A stretch of DNA of 64,000 nucleotides. It comes from Desulfobacteraceae bacterium (GTDB taxonomy: Bacteria; Desulfobacterota; Desulfobacteria; Desulfobacterales; Desulfosarcinaceae). The notes beneath the pieces were generated by a model, which was not told the DNA's origin, searched no databases, and saw nothing but the letters and a program-made list of their open reading frames with translations. Both the position numbers and the translations under genes were made by a program. The stretch covers positions 1 to 64,000 of the forward strand of contig JABDIN010000097.1 of the NCBI GenBank assembly GCA_013003715.1. Reading direction: 5' to 3'. This document shows positions 24,095 through 31,427 of the stretch, in pieces. Position 1 is the stretch's first letter. Every line of letters starts with the position of its first letter.

Positions 24095-25123
24095 ATGCAA
24101 ACGCTTGAAATTAAAGGTTCCGCCAGAAAATCCACCCTACTGGTGGGCGAATCCATAGAGAATCTGCCGGCTTATATACCGGCGGAGAAAACCATCATCA
24201 TTACGGACACCAATGTGAAGGCGCTATACGGCCACCGCTTTCCCAAATGTCCGGTTGTCACCATCGGTACAGGGGAAAAAATAAAAACCCTGGAGACGGT
24301 CAACCGGATATTCAAGAATCTGGTTGAAATGGAAGTTGACCGTTCCGCTTTTATTCTAGCCATCGGGGGAGGCATCGTATGTGATATCGCCGGGTTTGTC
24401 TCATCGACCTATCTCAGGGGCATCCGGTTCGGCTTTGCGGCCACTTCATTGCTGGCGCAGGTGGATGCCAGTGTTGGTGGAAAAAACGGCGTGAATTTCA
24501 GTGGCTATAAAAATATGGTTGGCGTTTTCAATCAACCCGAGTTCGTTATCTGTGACATGCATCTGCTCAAAACGCTGCCACAAAAGGAGATTCACTGTGG
24601 TTTCGGGGAAATCATCAAACACGCCGCCATTGCCGACGGCGGCATGATGGAAACACTCAAGACCGACCGTGAAAAAGCGCTCTCCCTGGACCATGCAGTA
24701 ATGGAACAGCTTGTCCATAAATCGGTGGTGATAAAATCGACTGTGGTCAACAGAGATGAAAAAGAACAAGGGGAACGCCGCATCCTCAATTTTGGACATA
24801 CATTCGGCCATGCCTATGAAAAAATATACCAGGTATCCCATGGTGAAGCCGTGGCAATGGGGATGGTGGTCGCGGTAAAATTATCTGTTAAAAGTGGGTT
24901 ATTATCCGTTGATGACTGCACAACATTGATAAATCTGATCGAAAGCTACAGGCTCCCCACTAAATTGCCCGTGGACAGCGTGTTGTTGATGGATGCCATC
25001 AAGAGAGACAAAAAACGGGATGGCCACCGCATCCATTTCATTCTGCTCGATCGGCTTGGTCATGCCGTCATCCGCGATTACGATATCTCCGACATCCAAC
25101 GGGATCTGGAGGCTCTGCCGTGA
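24095..25123 (+). CDS. aroB: 3-dehydroquinate synthase
   Basis: This 342-residue protein is AroB, the NAD- and metal-dependent enzyme that cyclises DAHP to 3-dehydroquinate in the shikimate pathway. Seen are the NAD-binding G-G-G-I-V-C-D-I-A-G-F-V-S-S-T-Y-L-R-G, D-A-S-V-G-G-K-N-G-V-N, the metal ligands in G-E-I-I-K-H-A and H-T-F-G-H-A-Y-E, and a C-terminal D-K-K-R-D-G segment. Length is typical. It stands alone, without other aro genes. Confidence 0.96.
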   Translation: MQTLEIKGSARKSTLLVGESIENLPAYIPAEKTIIITDTNVKALYGHRFPKCPVVTIGTGEKIKTLETVNRIFKNLVEMEVDRSAFILAIGGGIVCDIAGFVSSTYLRGIRFGFAATSLLAQVDASVGGKNGVNFSGYKNMVGVFNQPEFVICDMHLLKTLPQKEIHCGFGEIIKHAAIADGGMMETLKTDREKALSLDHAVMEQLVHKSVVIKSTVVNRDEKEQGERRILNFGHTFGHAYEKIYQVSHGEAVAMGMVVAVKLSVKSGLLSVDDCTTLINLIESYRLPTKLPVDSVLLMDAIKRDKKRDGHRIHFILLDRLGHAVIRDYDISDIQRDLEALP

Positions 25124-25173
25124 CACCACGAGAATCCATTTCCCAAGGTATGGTACGGTTCTGATGGTCGGGA

Positions 25174-25593
25174 TTAAACCAGATTCGGGTACACCTCCAG
25201 CAACCGGTTGCCGAGCATCTCTGACAAACGCTTGAATAGAATTACCTCGTTGGCCGGATCCTTCTCCAATATCCCGAGAAATTGTTCCCGGTCGACCTTT
25301 AGCAGATGGGTTTGTTCCAGGCATTGTGCTGAAGCGGAGAAGCTTTTACCGCCGATAATGCTTGACCACCCGATAATTTCACCCGGATGCCTTGCCACAT
25401 AAACGGTTTGGCCGACATCGCCGATGCTGAGTTGTACCCGGCCTTTGATGAGAATAAAAAAACTATAGGCCGGGGCACCCTCGCGAAACAGCCAATCGCC
25501 CTCCTCACTCGTTTGCCGTGTGGTCGTCTCCATTGCCTCCTGGACGAATTCCTTGCTCATACCCCAGAACAAATCACCTTGTTTTAAATACAT
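25174..25593 (-). CDS. Cyclic nucleotide-binding-domain protein without DNA-binding domain
   Basis: This 139-residue protein is a single cNMP-binding beta-barrel. It has E-G-D-W-L-F-R-E-G-A-P-A-Y-S-F-F-I-L-I-K-G-R-V-Q-L followed by a phosphate-cassette segment H-P-G-E-I-I-G-W-S-S-I-I-G-G-K-S-F-S-A-S-A-Q. The Arg that normally binds the cyclic phosphate is replaced (S-A-S-A), so nucleotide binding may be lost. No helix-turn-helix follows; the protein ends after a C-terminal helix. It may therefore be a regulatory subunit rather than a transcription factor. It converges on aroB. Confidence 0.8.
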   Translation of the reverse strand: MYLKQGDLFWGMSKEFVQEAMETTTRQTSEEGDWLFREGAPAYSFFILIKGRVQLSIGDVGQTVYVARHPGEIIGWSSIIGGKSFSASAQCLEQTHLLKVDREQFLGILEKDPANEVILFKRLSEMLGNRLLEVYPNLV

Positions 25594-25701
25594 GGTGCTG
25601 CCTCCTTTTTACTTTCTGTGCGTTCGAGGAAATGGCCCATCGGACGACATCCGGCCGGAAATGCTGTTACTTGCCGTCTGAAACCGTGAGGCCAGTGAAT
25701 A

Positions 25702-25757
25702 AATACCTGAATCTTGCATATGAAAGCCTCCAACACGTGTAAGATTCAGGAAATAAC
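25702..25757. repeat. 56-bp dispersed stem-loop repeat, copy 1
   Basis: A 12/13-bp stem (CCTGAATCTTGCA with TGTAAGATTCAGG) encloses the loop tatgaaagcctccaacacg. The same 56 bp recur at 37873-37928 with three differences, one of them in the right stem. Conservation of the loop as well as the stem suggests a structured RNA or REP-like element rather than a simple terminator. This copy lies upstream of the cyclic-nucleotide-domain gene, in a non-coding stretch. Confidence 0.7.
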
Positions 25758-26114
25758 ATTGTGAACATCAAGAAGGGCTCAACCGAGGGGAAATCAGTGG
25801 AACTGACCATAAGGCTGGAACGAACAGCGCTCAGTTCTGGATCGGTTCAATATTATCCGAAGACCGGCGACGATCAATTGTCATGCTGATATTATAAATT
25901 TACCGGTTGGGCCAAGCCCCTGTCAACAGAAAAGAAGGAAGGGGCCGGGGCAACCTCATTTGAAATCGGCTCAGATTTTTTATGCTTTCATTTTTAAGAG
26001 AAGACCGTGATAATGCCAACTTAAAAATGACAAACGGGGGGACTCTGTCGTTTGACAATCCCCCTTATTCGGGGTTTTCCTTTAAAGGGATAAAATGGTA
26101 CGGACGATCCTTCG
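25758..26114 (+). other. Non-coding leader before the glycosyltransferase gene
   Basis: No gene was found. Around 26028-26085 two nested inverted motifs (AAACG...CGTTT and CCCC...GGGGTTTT) just before the glycosyltransferase gene could form a terminator or attenuator. No known riboswitch consensus was recognised. Confidence 0.35.
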
Positions 26115-27236
26115 ATGAAAAAATTGAAAATCTGCTTTCTTGAGCCTTTCTTTGGTGGGTCCCATGAAGATTTTGCCACCGGGCTGTCCGCATCCAGCCG
26201 GCATGATATCCGTTTGTTCACCATGCCCGCGCGGTTCTGGAAATGGCGTTCCCGGGGAGCCGCACTCCATTTCATCCACAAGCTCGGCCGCGTTGATCGT
26301 TTTGATGGGATAATGGCTTCAGATCTCTTGAACCTTGCGGATTTCAAAGCCCTGGTACGCGGCACCTGCCCGCCGATCATGGTATATTTCCATGAGAACC
26401 AGCTTTCCTATCCCCTGGCGTCCGGTGAGCGCATGGATTATCAATTCGGCTTCACCAATATTACAACCGCCTTGACGGCCGACCGGATCCTCTTTAATTC
26501 GGCTACCCATCTCAATTCCTTTCTGGATCGTCTGCCCGGCTTTTTATCCATGATGCCGGATTATCGACCGAATTGGGTTGTCGATGCCATTGACCGAAAA
26601 GTCCGGGTCCTGCATCCGGGCTGCCGGTTTTCATCGAAAGATGAGGTTCGAATCGATGATGATGACCAGCCACCGTTGATCATCTGGAACCACCGGTGGG
26701 AATTTGATAAACAGCCGGCCCGGTTCTTTCAGGTCCTCGACATGCTTGTGGAGAAAGGGATCGATTTCCGATTGGCGCTGCTAGGCGAAAAGTATCAGAA
26801 AATCCCCGGAGAATTCGAATTGGCAAGAAAACGATTTCATCCCTATATTGTCCAATACGGGTACGTGGACGCCAAAGCCGATTACTTTAATTGGCTTAAA
26901 AAAGGGGATATCGTCATCAGTACCGCGCAACAGGAAAATTTCGGCATCTCAGTGGTCGAGGCCGTGCGCCATGGGTGCATGCCGTTTTTACCGAACAGGT
27001 TGAGCTATCCCGAAATCATACCGGCAGAACATCACGGTCAGGTATTATACGATTCCCGGGACAGTCTGCTGGAGAAAGTCATTGCCTTCTTTTCCAATCC
27101 TTCCCGATACAACACGTTGCGACGGCTGTTGTCCCGCGACATGGGTAAATATGCCTGGGAAAAAATGGCACCTTTGTATGACCGGGAATGGCAGGAGCTG
27201 ATCGGAGGCGATCAGGTGAAGCGCACCAATGCCTGA
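26115..27236 (+). CDS. Glycosyltransferase, DUF3524 / QTMAN-like
   Basis: This 373-residue GT-B-type glycosyltransferase has the DUF3524 N-terminal domain: L-E-P-F-F-G-G-S-H near the start, then F-H-E-N-Q-L-S-Y-P near residue 92, then F-N-S typical of this family. The C-terminal half resembles glycosyltransferase group 1, with S-T-A-Q-Q-E-N-F-G-I-S-V-V-E-A-V-R-H-G-C-M-P as nucleotide-sugar motif. Eukaryotic members (GTDC1/QTMAN) mannosylate queuosine in tRNA-Asp; bacterial members are less well characterised. A QueG-like protein at 61278-62096 hints at queuosine-related chemistry in this genome but is far away. The start ATG is preceded by a weak site. Confidence 0.8.
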   Translation: MKKLKICFLEPFFGGSHEDFATGLSASSRHDIRLFTMPARFWKWRSRGAALHFIHKLGRVDRFDGIMASDLLNLADFKALVRGTCPPIMVYFHENQLSYPLASGERMDYQFGFTNITTALTADRILFNSATHLNSFLDRLPGFLSMMPDYRPNWVVDAIDRKVRVLHPGCRFSSKDEVRIDDDDQPPLIIWNHRWEFDKQPARFFQVLDMLVEKGIDFRLALLGEKYQKIPGEFELARKRFHPYIVQYGYVDAKADYFNWLKKGDIVISTAQQENFGISVVEAVRHGCMPFLPNRLSYPEIIPAEHHGQVLYDSRDSLLEKVIAFFSNPSRYNTLRRLLSRDMGKYAWEKMAPLYDREWQELIGGDQVKRTNA

Positions 27237-27410
27237 TATGGCGTGATATAAGCCGGAAGCATCCATCACCGGCCTCTGGGTGCCCGGAATAAAAGCATTA
27301 GTCATTGACATGGCCGGGCAAACTTCGTTATGGATTACAGTTTGTTCGGAACAAAAAAAGATATATCCCATTTGAATGTCAAAAGTTAATCAAACCCTAA
27401 AGGAGGCAAC

Positions 27411-27935
27411 ATGTCCGTGGAAAAAATCGACTATTCTGAGGATATCGATCGCCTGGTGGCCGTTTTCGATACCACTCATGGTGAATTTGAAATCGAGTTA
27501 TACGCCAAGGAATGCCCGGAAACCGTATGGAATTTCATCAACCTGGCAGAAGGGCGCCAGGAGACGACAAGGGGCGGCAATTACTATGACGGCCTGGACT
27601 TTCATCGCATCATCAATGGATTCATGATCCAGGGTGGCTGTCCGTTCGGCAATGGTACGGGTGGTCCGGGGTATCAGTTCAAAGATGAATTCGACCCGAA
27701 CCTGAGGCATGACAGTGAAGGTATTTTGTCCATGGCCAATGCCGGTCCGAATACCAATGGCAGCCAGTTTTTCATCACCCTGGGTCCCACACCCCATTTG
27801 GACAACCGGCATTCGGTGTTCGGAAAAGTGGTGAAAGGGCTGGATGTGGTGATGAAAATCGGTGGTGTGAAAACCGGTTCCGCGGACAAGCCGGTAGAGC
27901 CGGTCAAAATCAACACGGTACGCGTTAATCGATAG
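27411..27935 (+). CDS. Cyclophilin-type peptidyl-prolyl isomerase
   Basis: This 174-residue single-domain cyclophilin has no signal peptide, so it acts in the cytoplasm. Seen are T-H-G-E-F-E-I-E-L-Y, Y-D-G-L-D-F-H-R-I-I-N-G-F-M-I-Q-G-G (catalytic Arg), N-G-S-Q-F-F-I-T-L and L-D-N-R-H-S-V-F-G-K-V. It catalyses cis-trans isomerisation of Xaa-Pro bonds. AAAGGAGG precedes the ATG by 7 bp, which predicts strong translation. The gene is monocistronic or shares a message with pepA, 103 bp downstream. Confidence 0.95.
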   Translation: MSVEKIDYSEDIDRLVAVFDTTHGEFEIELYAKECPETVWNFINLAEGRQETTRGGNYYDGLDFHRIINGFMIQGGCPFGNGTGGPGYQFKDEFDPNLRHDSEGILSMANAGPNTNGSQFFITLGPTPHLDNRHSVFGKVVKGLDVVMKIGGVKTGSADKPVEPVKINTVRVNR

Positions 27936-28037
27936 GACATAACGGCAAATTCGGTATCGCCTTGCATCCGCACAAAACCGCTGACCACCCTACCATTCAT
28001 TGAACTCTGCGGTTGATCAAGAAGGAGAGTGTATTTC

Positions 28038-29510
28038 ATGATTAGTTTAAAATCCATTGATCTGTCTAAAAAAAAGGTAAGCAATCTGGTGGTGCCGGTA
28101 TGCGAAGACGCCCCCATCCATGACCGGAAAGCGCTCCTCTCCCTCATCGAACAGGCCAGGATCATCGGCAATTTCAAAGGAGGCGCAAAAGAAGTCCTCA
28201 CCTTATATGATGTTCCCGGCGCCAAGGTTCACCGTATAACCTTCATCGGCCTGGGGGAACTCAATAAAATCGACCTTGAGAAATTGCGGGTTTTTACCGG
28301 TAAGGCGGTAAGATTGAATGCCGATGACAAGCAAACGCAATTAACCATCGCCGCTCCGGTACCTGCAAAATTAGGTGTGGCACCCGATGATTTGTTCACC
28401 AGCCTGTGTGAAGGCGTGGTGCTGGGCAATCACACGTTCAGCGTATACAAAAAGAGTGAAAAACCCGGTCTGAAAAAAGCGGATATTTTGACAACGGCGG
28501 ACCTGGTGAAGGCTTGCGGGACCGTGCCTGAAAAAACTTCAGCTATATGCAGGGGCACCATCCTCGCCAGGGACTGGGTAACGACACCTTCAAATGATAA
28601 AAAACCGGCCACATTGGCCACCAGTATCAAATCCGCAGCATCAAAGACGGGCCTTAAGGTGACGGTGCTGGATGAGAAAGAATTAAAGCAGAAAAAGTTC
28701 GGTGCCATGCTGGCTGTCAGCGCCGGCAGCAACAATAAGCCCCGTTTGGTCATATTGGATCACAAACCAAAGAAAGTCGTAAAAACCATCGTGCTGGTGG
28801 GCAAGGGCGTCACTTTTGACAGCGGTGGTATCAATTTGAAGCCCAGCGCCGGCATGGAACTGATGAAGTCGGATATGGCCGGTGCAGCGGCAGTGGCCGG
28901 GACATTGATCAGTATAGCCACCCTTAAACCCGATGCACGGGTTATCGGTGTTCTTCCCCTGGTGGAAAATATGCCCTCGGGAACCGCCACACGGCCTGGC
29001 GACATCATCACCAGCTTTGCCGGAAAAACTGTGGAGATCGGCAATACAGATGCCGAAGGACGCCTGATCCTTGCCGACGCCATTGCTTATGCGAACAAGA
29101 TCTATAAACCGGATACGATAATAGACATGGCCACCTTGACCGGGGCTTGTGTGATGGCACTGGGAGAGAAAATAGCGGGCGTTTTCACGCACAACGAAAA
29201 TCTGGCCCGGCAAATCGTTGCGGCCGGTGGGCATACCCAGGAACGCTGCTGGCAAATGCCCATGCCAGATGATTACAGGGAATACATGAAAAGCAAGTTC
29301 GCCGATATCTGCAACATGAGCAGCAGCAGATGGGGAGGGGCGATTACAGCCGCCTTGTTTTTATCGGCGTTTGCCGAGAGTGTGTCCTGGGCGCATATCG
29401 ATATTGCCGGAGTCGCCTATTCGGATAAAGGATCGGACTATTGCGGACCTGGGGGAACCGGTTTCGGTGTACGTCTGCTCAATCGGGTCATTGAACAGAT
29501 GCTTGTCTGA
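28038..29510 (+). CDS. pepA: Leucyl aminopeptidase (M17 family)
   Basis: This 490-residue M17 aminopeptidase removes N-terminal residues from peptides and uses two metal ions. Seen are V-G-K-G-V-T-F-D-S-G-G-I-N-L-K-P, M-K-S-D-M-A-G-A-A-A-V, N-T-D-A-E-G-R-L-I-L-A-D-A (signature with metal and bicarbonate-site residues) and a C-terminal S-W-A-H-I-D-I-A-G-V. The ATG at 28038 is favoured over GTG 28029 because AAGGAG then lies 10 bp upstream. Length is normal. PepA homologues can also bind DNA (XerC/D accessory in E. coli), which is not testable here. Confidence 0.95.
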   Translation: MISLKSIDLSKKKVSNLVVPVCEDAPIHDRKALLSLIEQARIIGNFKGGAKEVLTLYDVPGAKVHRITFIGLGELNKIDLEKLRVFTGKAVRLNADDKQTQLTIAAPVPAKLGVAPDDLFTSLCEGVVLGNHTFSVYKKSEKPGLKKADILTTADLVKACGTVPEKTSAICRGTILARDWVTTPSNDKKPATLATSIKSAASKTGLKVTVLDEKELKQKKFGAMLAVSAGSNNKPRLVILDHKPKKVVKTIVLVGKGVTFDSGGINLKPSAGMELMKSDMAGAAAVAGTLISIATLKPDARVIGVLPLVENMPSGTATRPGDIITSFAGKTVEIGNTDAEGRLILADAIAYANKIYKPDTIIDMATLTGACVMALGEKIAGVFTHNENLARQIVAAGGHTQERCWQMPMPDDYREYMKSKFADICNMSSSRWGGAITAALFLSAFAESVSWAHIDIAGVAYSDKGSDYCGPGGTGFGVRLLNRVIEQMLV

Positions 29511-29541
29511 CAAACGGATATACGTTGAAATGGATTTCCGA

Positions 29542-29580
29542 CATCGCCGGTACCATGGTGTGACCGTGATACCGGCGATG
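29542..29580. terminator. Bidirectional terminator between pepA and etfA
   Basis: A perfect 11-bp inverted repeat, CATCGCCGGTA and TACCGGCGATG, with a 17-nt loop is followed on the plus strand by a T-rich run (gtttcgtctctttt). It lies between the convergent pepA and etfA genes and can serve both. Confidence 0.7.
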
Positions 29581-29614
29581 GTTTCGTCTCTTTTCCTGGC
29601 GGATCCCGCCCCTG

Positions 29615-30583
29615 TTACATGCCACCGATCTTTTCAGTCAATTCCGGCATAAAATCGAGAATGTCAGCCACAATACCCACATCCGCCACCTGGAATATGG
29701 GTGCCTTGGCATTTTTATTCACGGCAACGATAAAGGGTGACCCCTTGATACCGCCCAAATGCTGAAAGGATCCGCTGATCCCCATGGCCATATAAACCTT
29801 CGGTTTGACGGTCTGCCCCGAAGTACCGACCTGCCTGGATTTTTCCATCCATTTGGCGTCGACGATGGGGCGGGAACATGATACGACAGCGCCCATGGCA
29901 TCAGCCAGTTCCTGGGCGATTTCCAGATTTTCCTCGTCTTCAATGCCGCGGCCGACAGATACCAGGATATCCGATTTGGTAATATCCACATCCCCCGTCT
30001 CCGCCTGGACGACCTCGAGGAAGGTTCTGTTCGCGGTAAGGTCACCGGCGTCACCGGACTTATCCACAAGTTGTCCGCCGGCGGATTTGCTTTCATCCGG
30101 CTGGAAAGATCCCGGCCGGCAGCTGATCACGGCACCGTCTCCGGCATCGCAGGTCACATGGGTGCTGGCCATACCGCTGTATTCCTGGCGGATGATCTTG
30201 ATGGCACCGCCGTCCCTGCCCTCGATATCCATCGCATCGGAGACAAACGACGTATTCATTTTAATGGAAAGCCCCGGAGCGATATCCATTCCGAAGTGTT
30301 CATGGGCAATCAGGATAATTGATCCCCCCGGAATAATATTGACCAGCAGTTTTCGAATAACTTCGGCATTCGGATACGCCAATGCGGCATTATCTATTTT
30401 CCAGACCTCGTTGTAGGATGCAGTCAGGTCATTACAAACCGTATCCAGGTCGGCACCGCTGCCGGTGACCACAGCGATCAACGAGGCATCGGCATCTATT
30501 TTTTTTGCCGCAGATATCAGTTCTAAAGCCGTATCGTCGGCAACCCCACCTTTGTGTAATATATATGCAAATATCTGAGACAT
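29615..30583 (-). CDS. etfA: Electron transfer flavoprotein alpha subunit
   Basis: This 322-residue EtfA carries the C-terminal FAD-binding domain with S-V-G-R-G-I-E, C-S-R-P-I-V-D, Q-V-G-T-S-G-Q-T-V-K-P and A-M-G-I-S-G-S-F-Q-H, followed by V-A-V-N-K-N. With EtfB it carries electrons from acyl-CoA dehydrogenases. Its start overlaps the etfB stop by one base, and the membrane oxidoreductase gene lies upstream in the same operon, so electrons likely go to menaquinone. I see no insertion suggesting a bifurcating partner here. Confidence 0.95.
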   Translation of the reverse strand: MSQIFAYILHKGGVADDTALELISAAKKIDADASLIAVVTGSGADLDTVCNDLTASYNEVWKIDNAALAYPNAEVIRKLLVNIIPGGSIILIAHEHFGMDIAPGLSIKMNTSFVSDAMDIEGRDGGAIKIIRQEYSGMASTHVTCDAGDGAVISCRPGSFQPDESKSAGGQLVDKSGDAGDLTANRTFLEVVQAETGDVDITKSDILVSVGRGIEDEENLEIAQELADAMGAVVSCSRPIVDAKWMEKSRQVGTSGQTVKPKVYMAMGISGSFQHLGGIKGSPFIVAVNKNAKAPIFQVADVGIVADILDFMPELTEKIGGM

Positions 30584-31374
30584 TATTTCAAACCTCCTTT
30601 GGCCTTTAAGTGTTCGATCAGCTTGTCGATAATCTCCTCGGTGCTGCCTTCGAGAATCTCGGCGCCATCGCCCATTTCAGGCACAAAATAGTCCATCCGT
30701 TTCACCTTGGCTCCGGTTTCCCCAACCGCATCGGCGGGAAGTCCCAGGTCGGCGACCCCATGGACCGGTATATCCACTGAAGCCACCTTGCGGATTCCAC
30801 GGATACCGACATAGCGGGGTTCATTGATACCGGTTTGGATTGAAAGCACACACGGCAGGCCGATTTCACTCATCTCCTGGTTCCCACCTTCGATCTCACG
30901 ACCTATTTTTAATGTCGAGTCGTCCACGACGTCAATGAGATTGACCAGTGATGCATAGGGTAAATCCATCATTGCCGCCAGCATGCCACCCACCTGCCCG
31001 GCACCGTCATCCGCCTGGGCGCCGGTGAGGATCAGGTCGTATTTACCTTTTTCGATCTCGGCCTTGAGGATAGCGGCCACACCTTTTCCATCCGAATTTT
31101 CAAACGCGTCATCGGACAACAGAATCCCGTTATCGGCTCCCATGGCCATTTCACGCCGGAGAACTTCCTCGGACTCTTCATCACCCACGGTGACGACGGT
31201 CACCGATCCGCCCACTTTATCACGGATCTGGATAGCCTCTTCAACCGCATAATTATCCCATTCGTTGACCGAATATACCAGGTCATCTCTTTCGATGTCG
31301 GTCCCATCACCCTTTACCTCGATCTCATTTTCGGCGGTATCCGGGACTCTCTTTACACACACTAAAATCTCCAT
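30583..31374 (-). CDS. etfB: Electron transfer flavoprotein beta subunit
   Basis: This 263-residue EtfB starts M-E-I-L-V-C-V-K-R-V-P-D-T and contains S-V-N-E-W-D-N-Y-A-V-E-E-A and T-G-A-Q-A-D-D-G-A-G-Q-V-G with L-P-Y-A-S-L-V, the nucleotide-binding and EtfA-contact regions. It pairs with the overlapping etfA gene and lies 53 bp from the membrane oxidoreductase gene. Whether the pair is bifurcating cannot be decided by eye; the direct link to a membrane quinone reductase favours simple electron transfer. Confidence 0.95.
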   Translation of the reverse strand: MEILVCVKRVPDTAENEIEVKGDGTDIERDDLVYSVNEWDNYAVEEAIQIRDKVGGSVTVVTVGDEESEEVLRREMAMGADNGILLSDDAFENSDGKGVAAILKAEIEKGKYDLILTGAQADDGAGQVGGMLAAMMDLPYASLVNLIDVVDDSTLKIGREIEGGNQEMSEIGLPCVLSIQTGINEPRYVGIRGIRKVASVDIPVHGVADLGLPADAVGETGAKVKRMDYFVPEMGDGAEILEGSTEEIIDKLIEHLKAKGGLK

Positions 31375-31427
31375 CTTTTACCCTCCGTACTTTTATTTGA
31401 TGACTATATCCTGTGACCTTAATCGTA

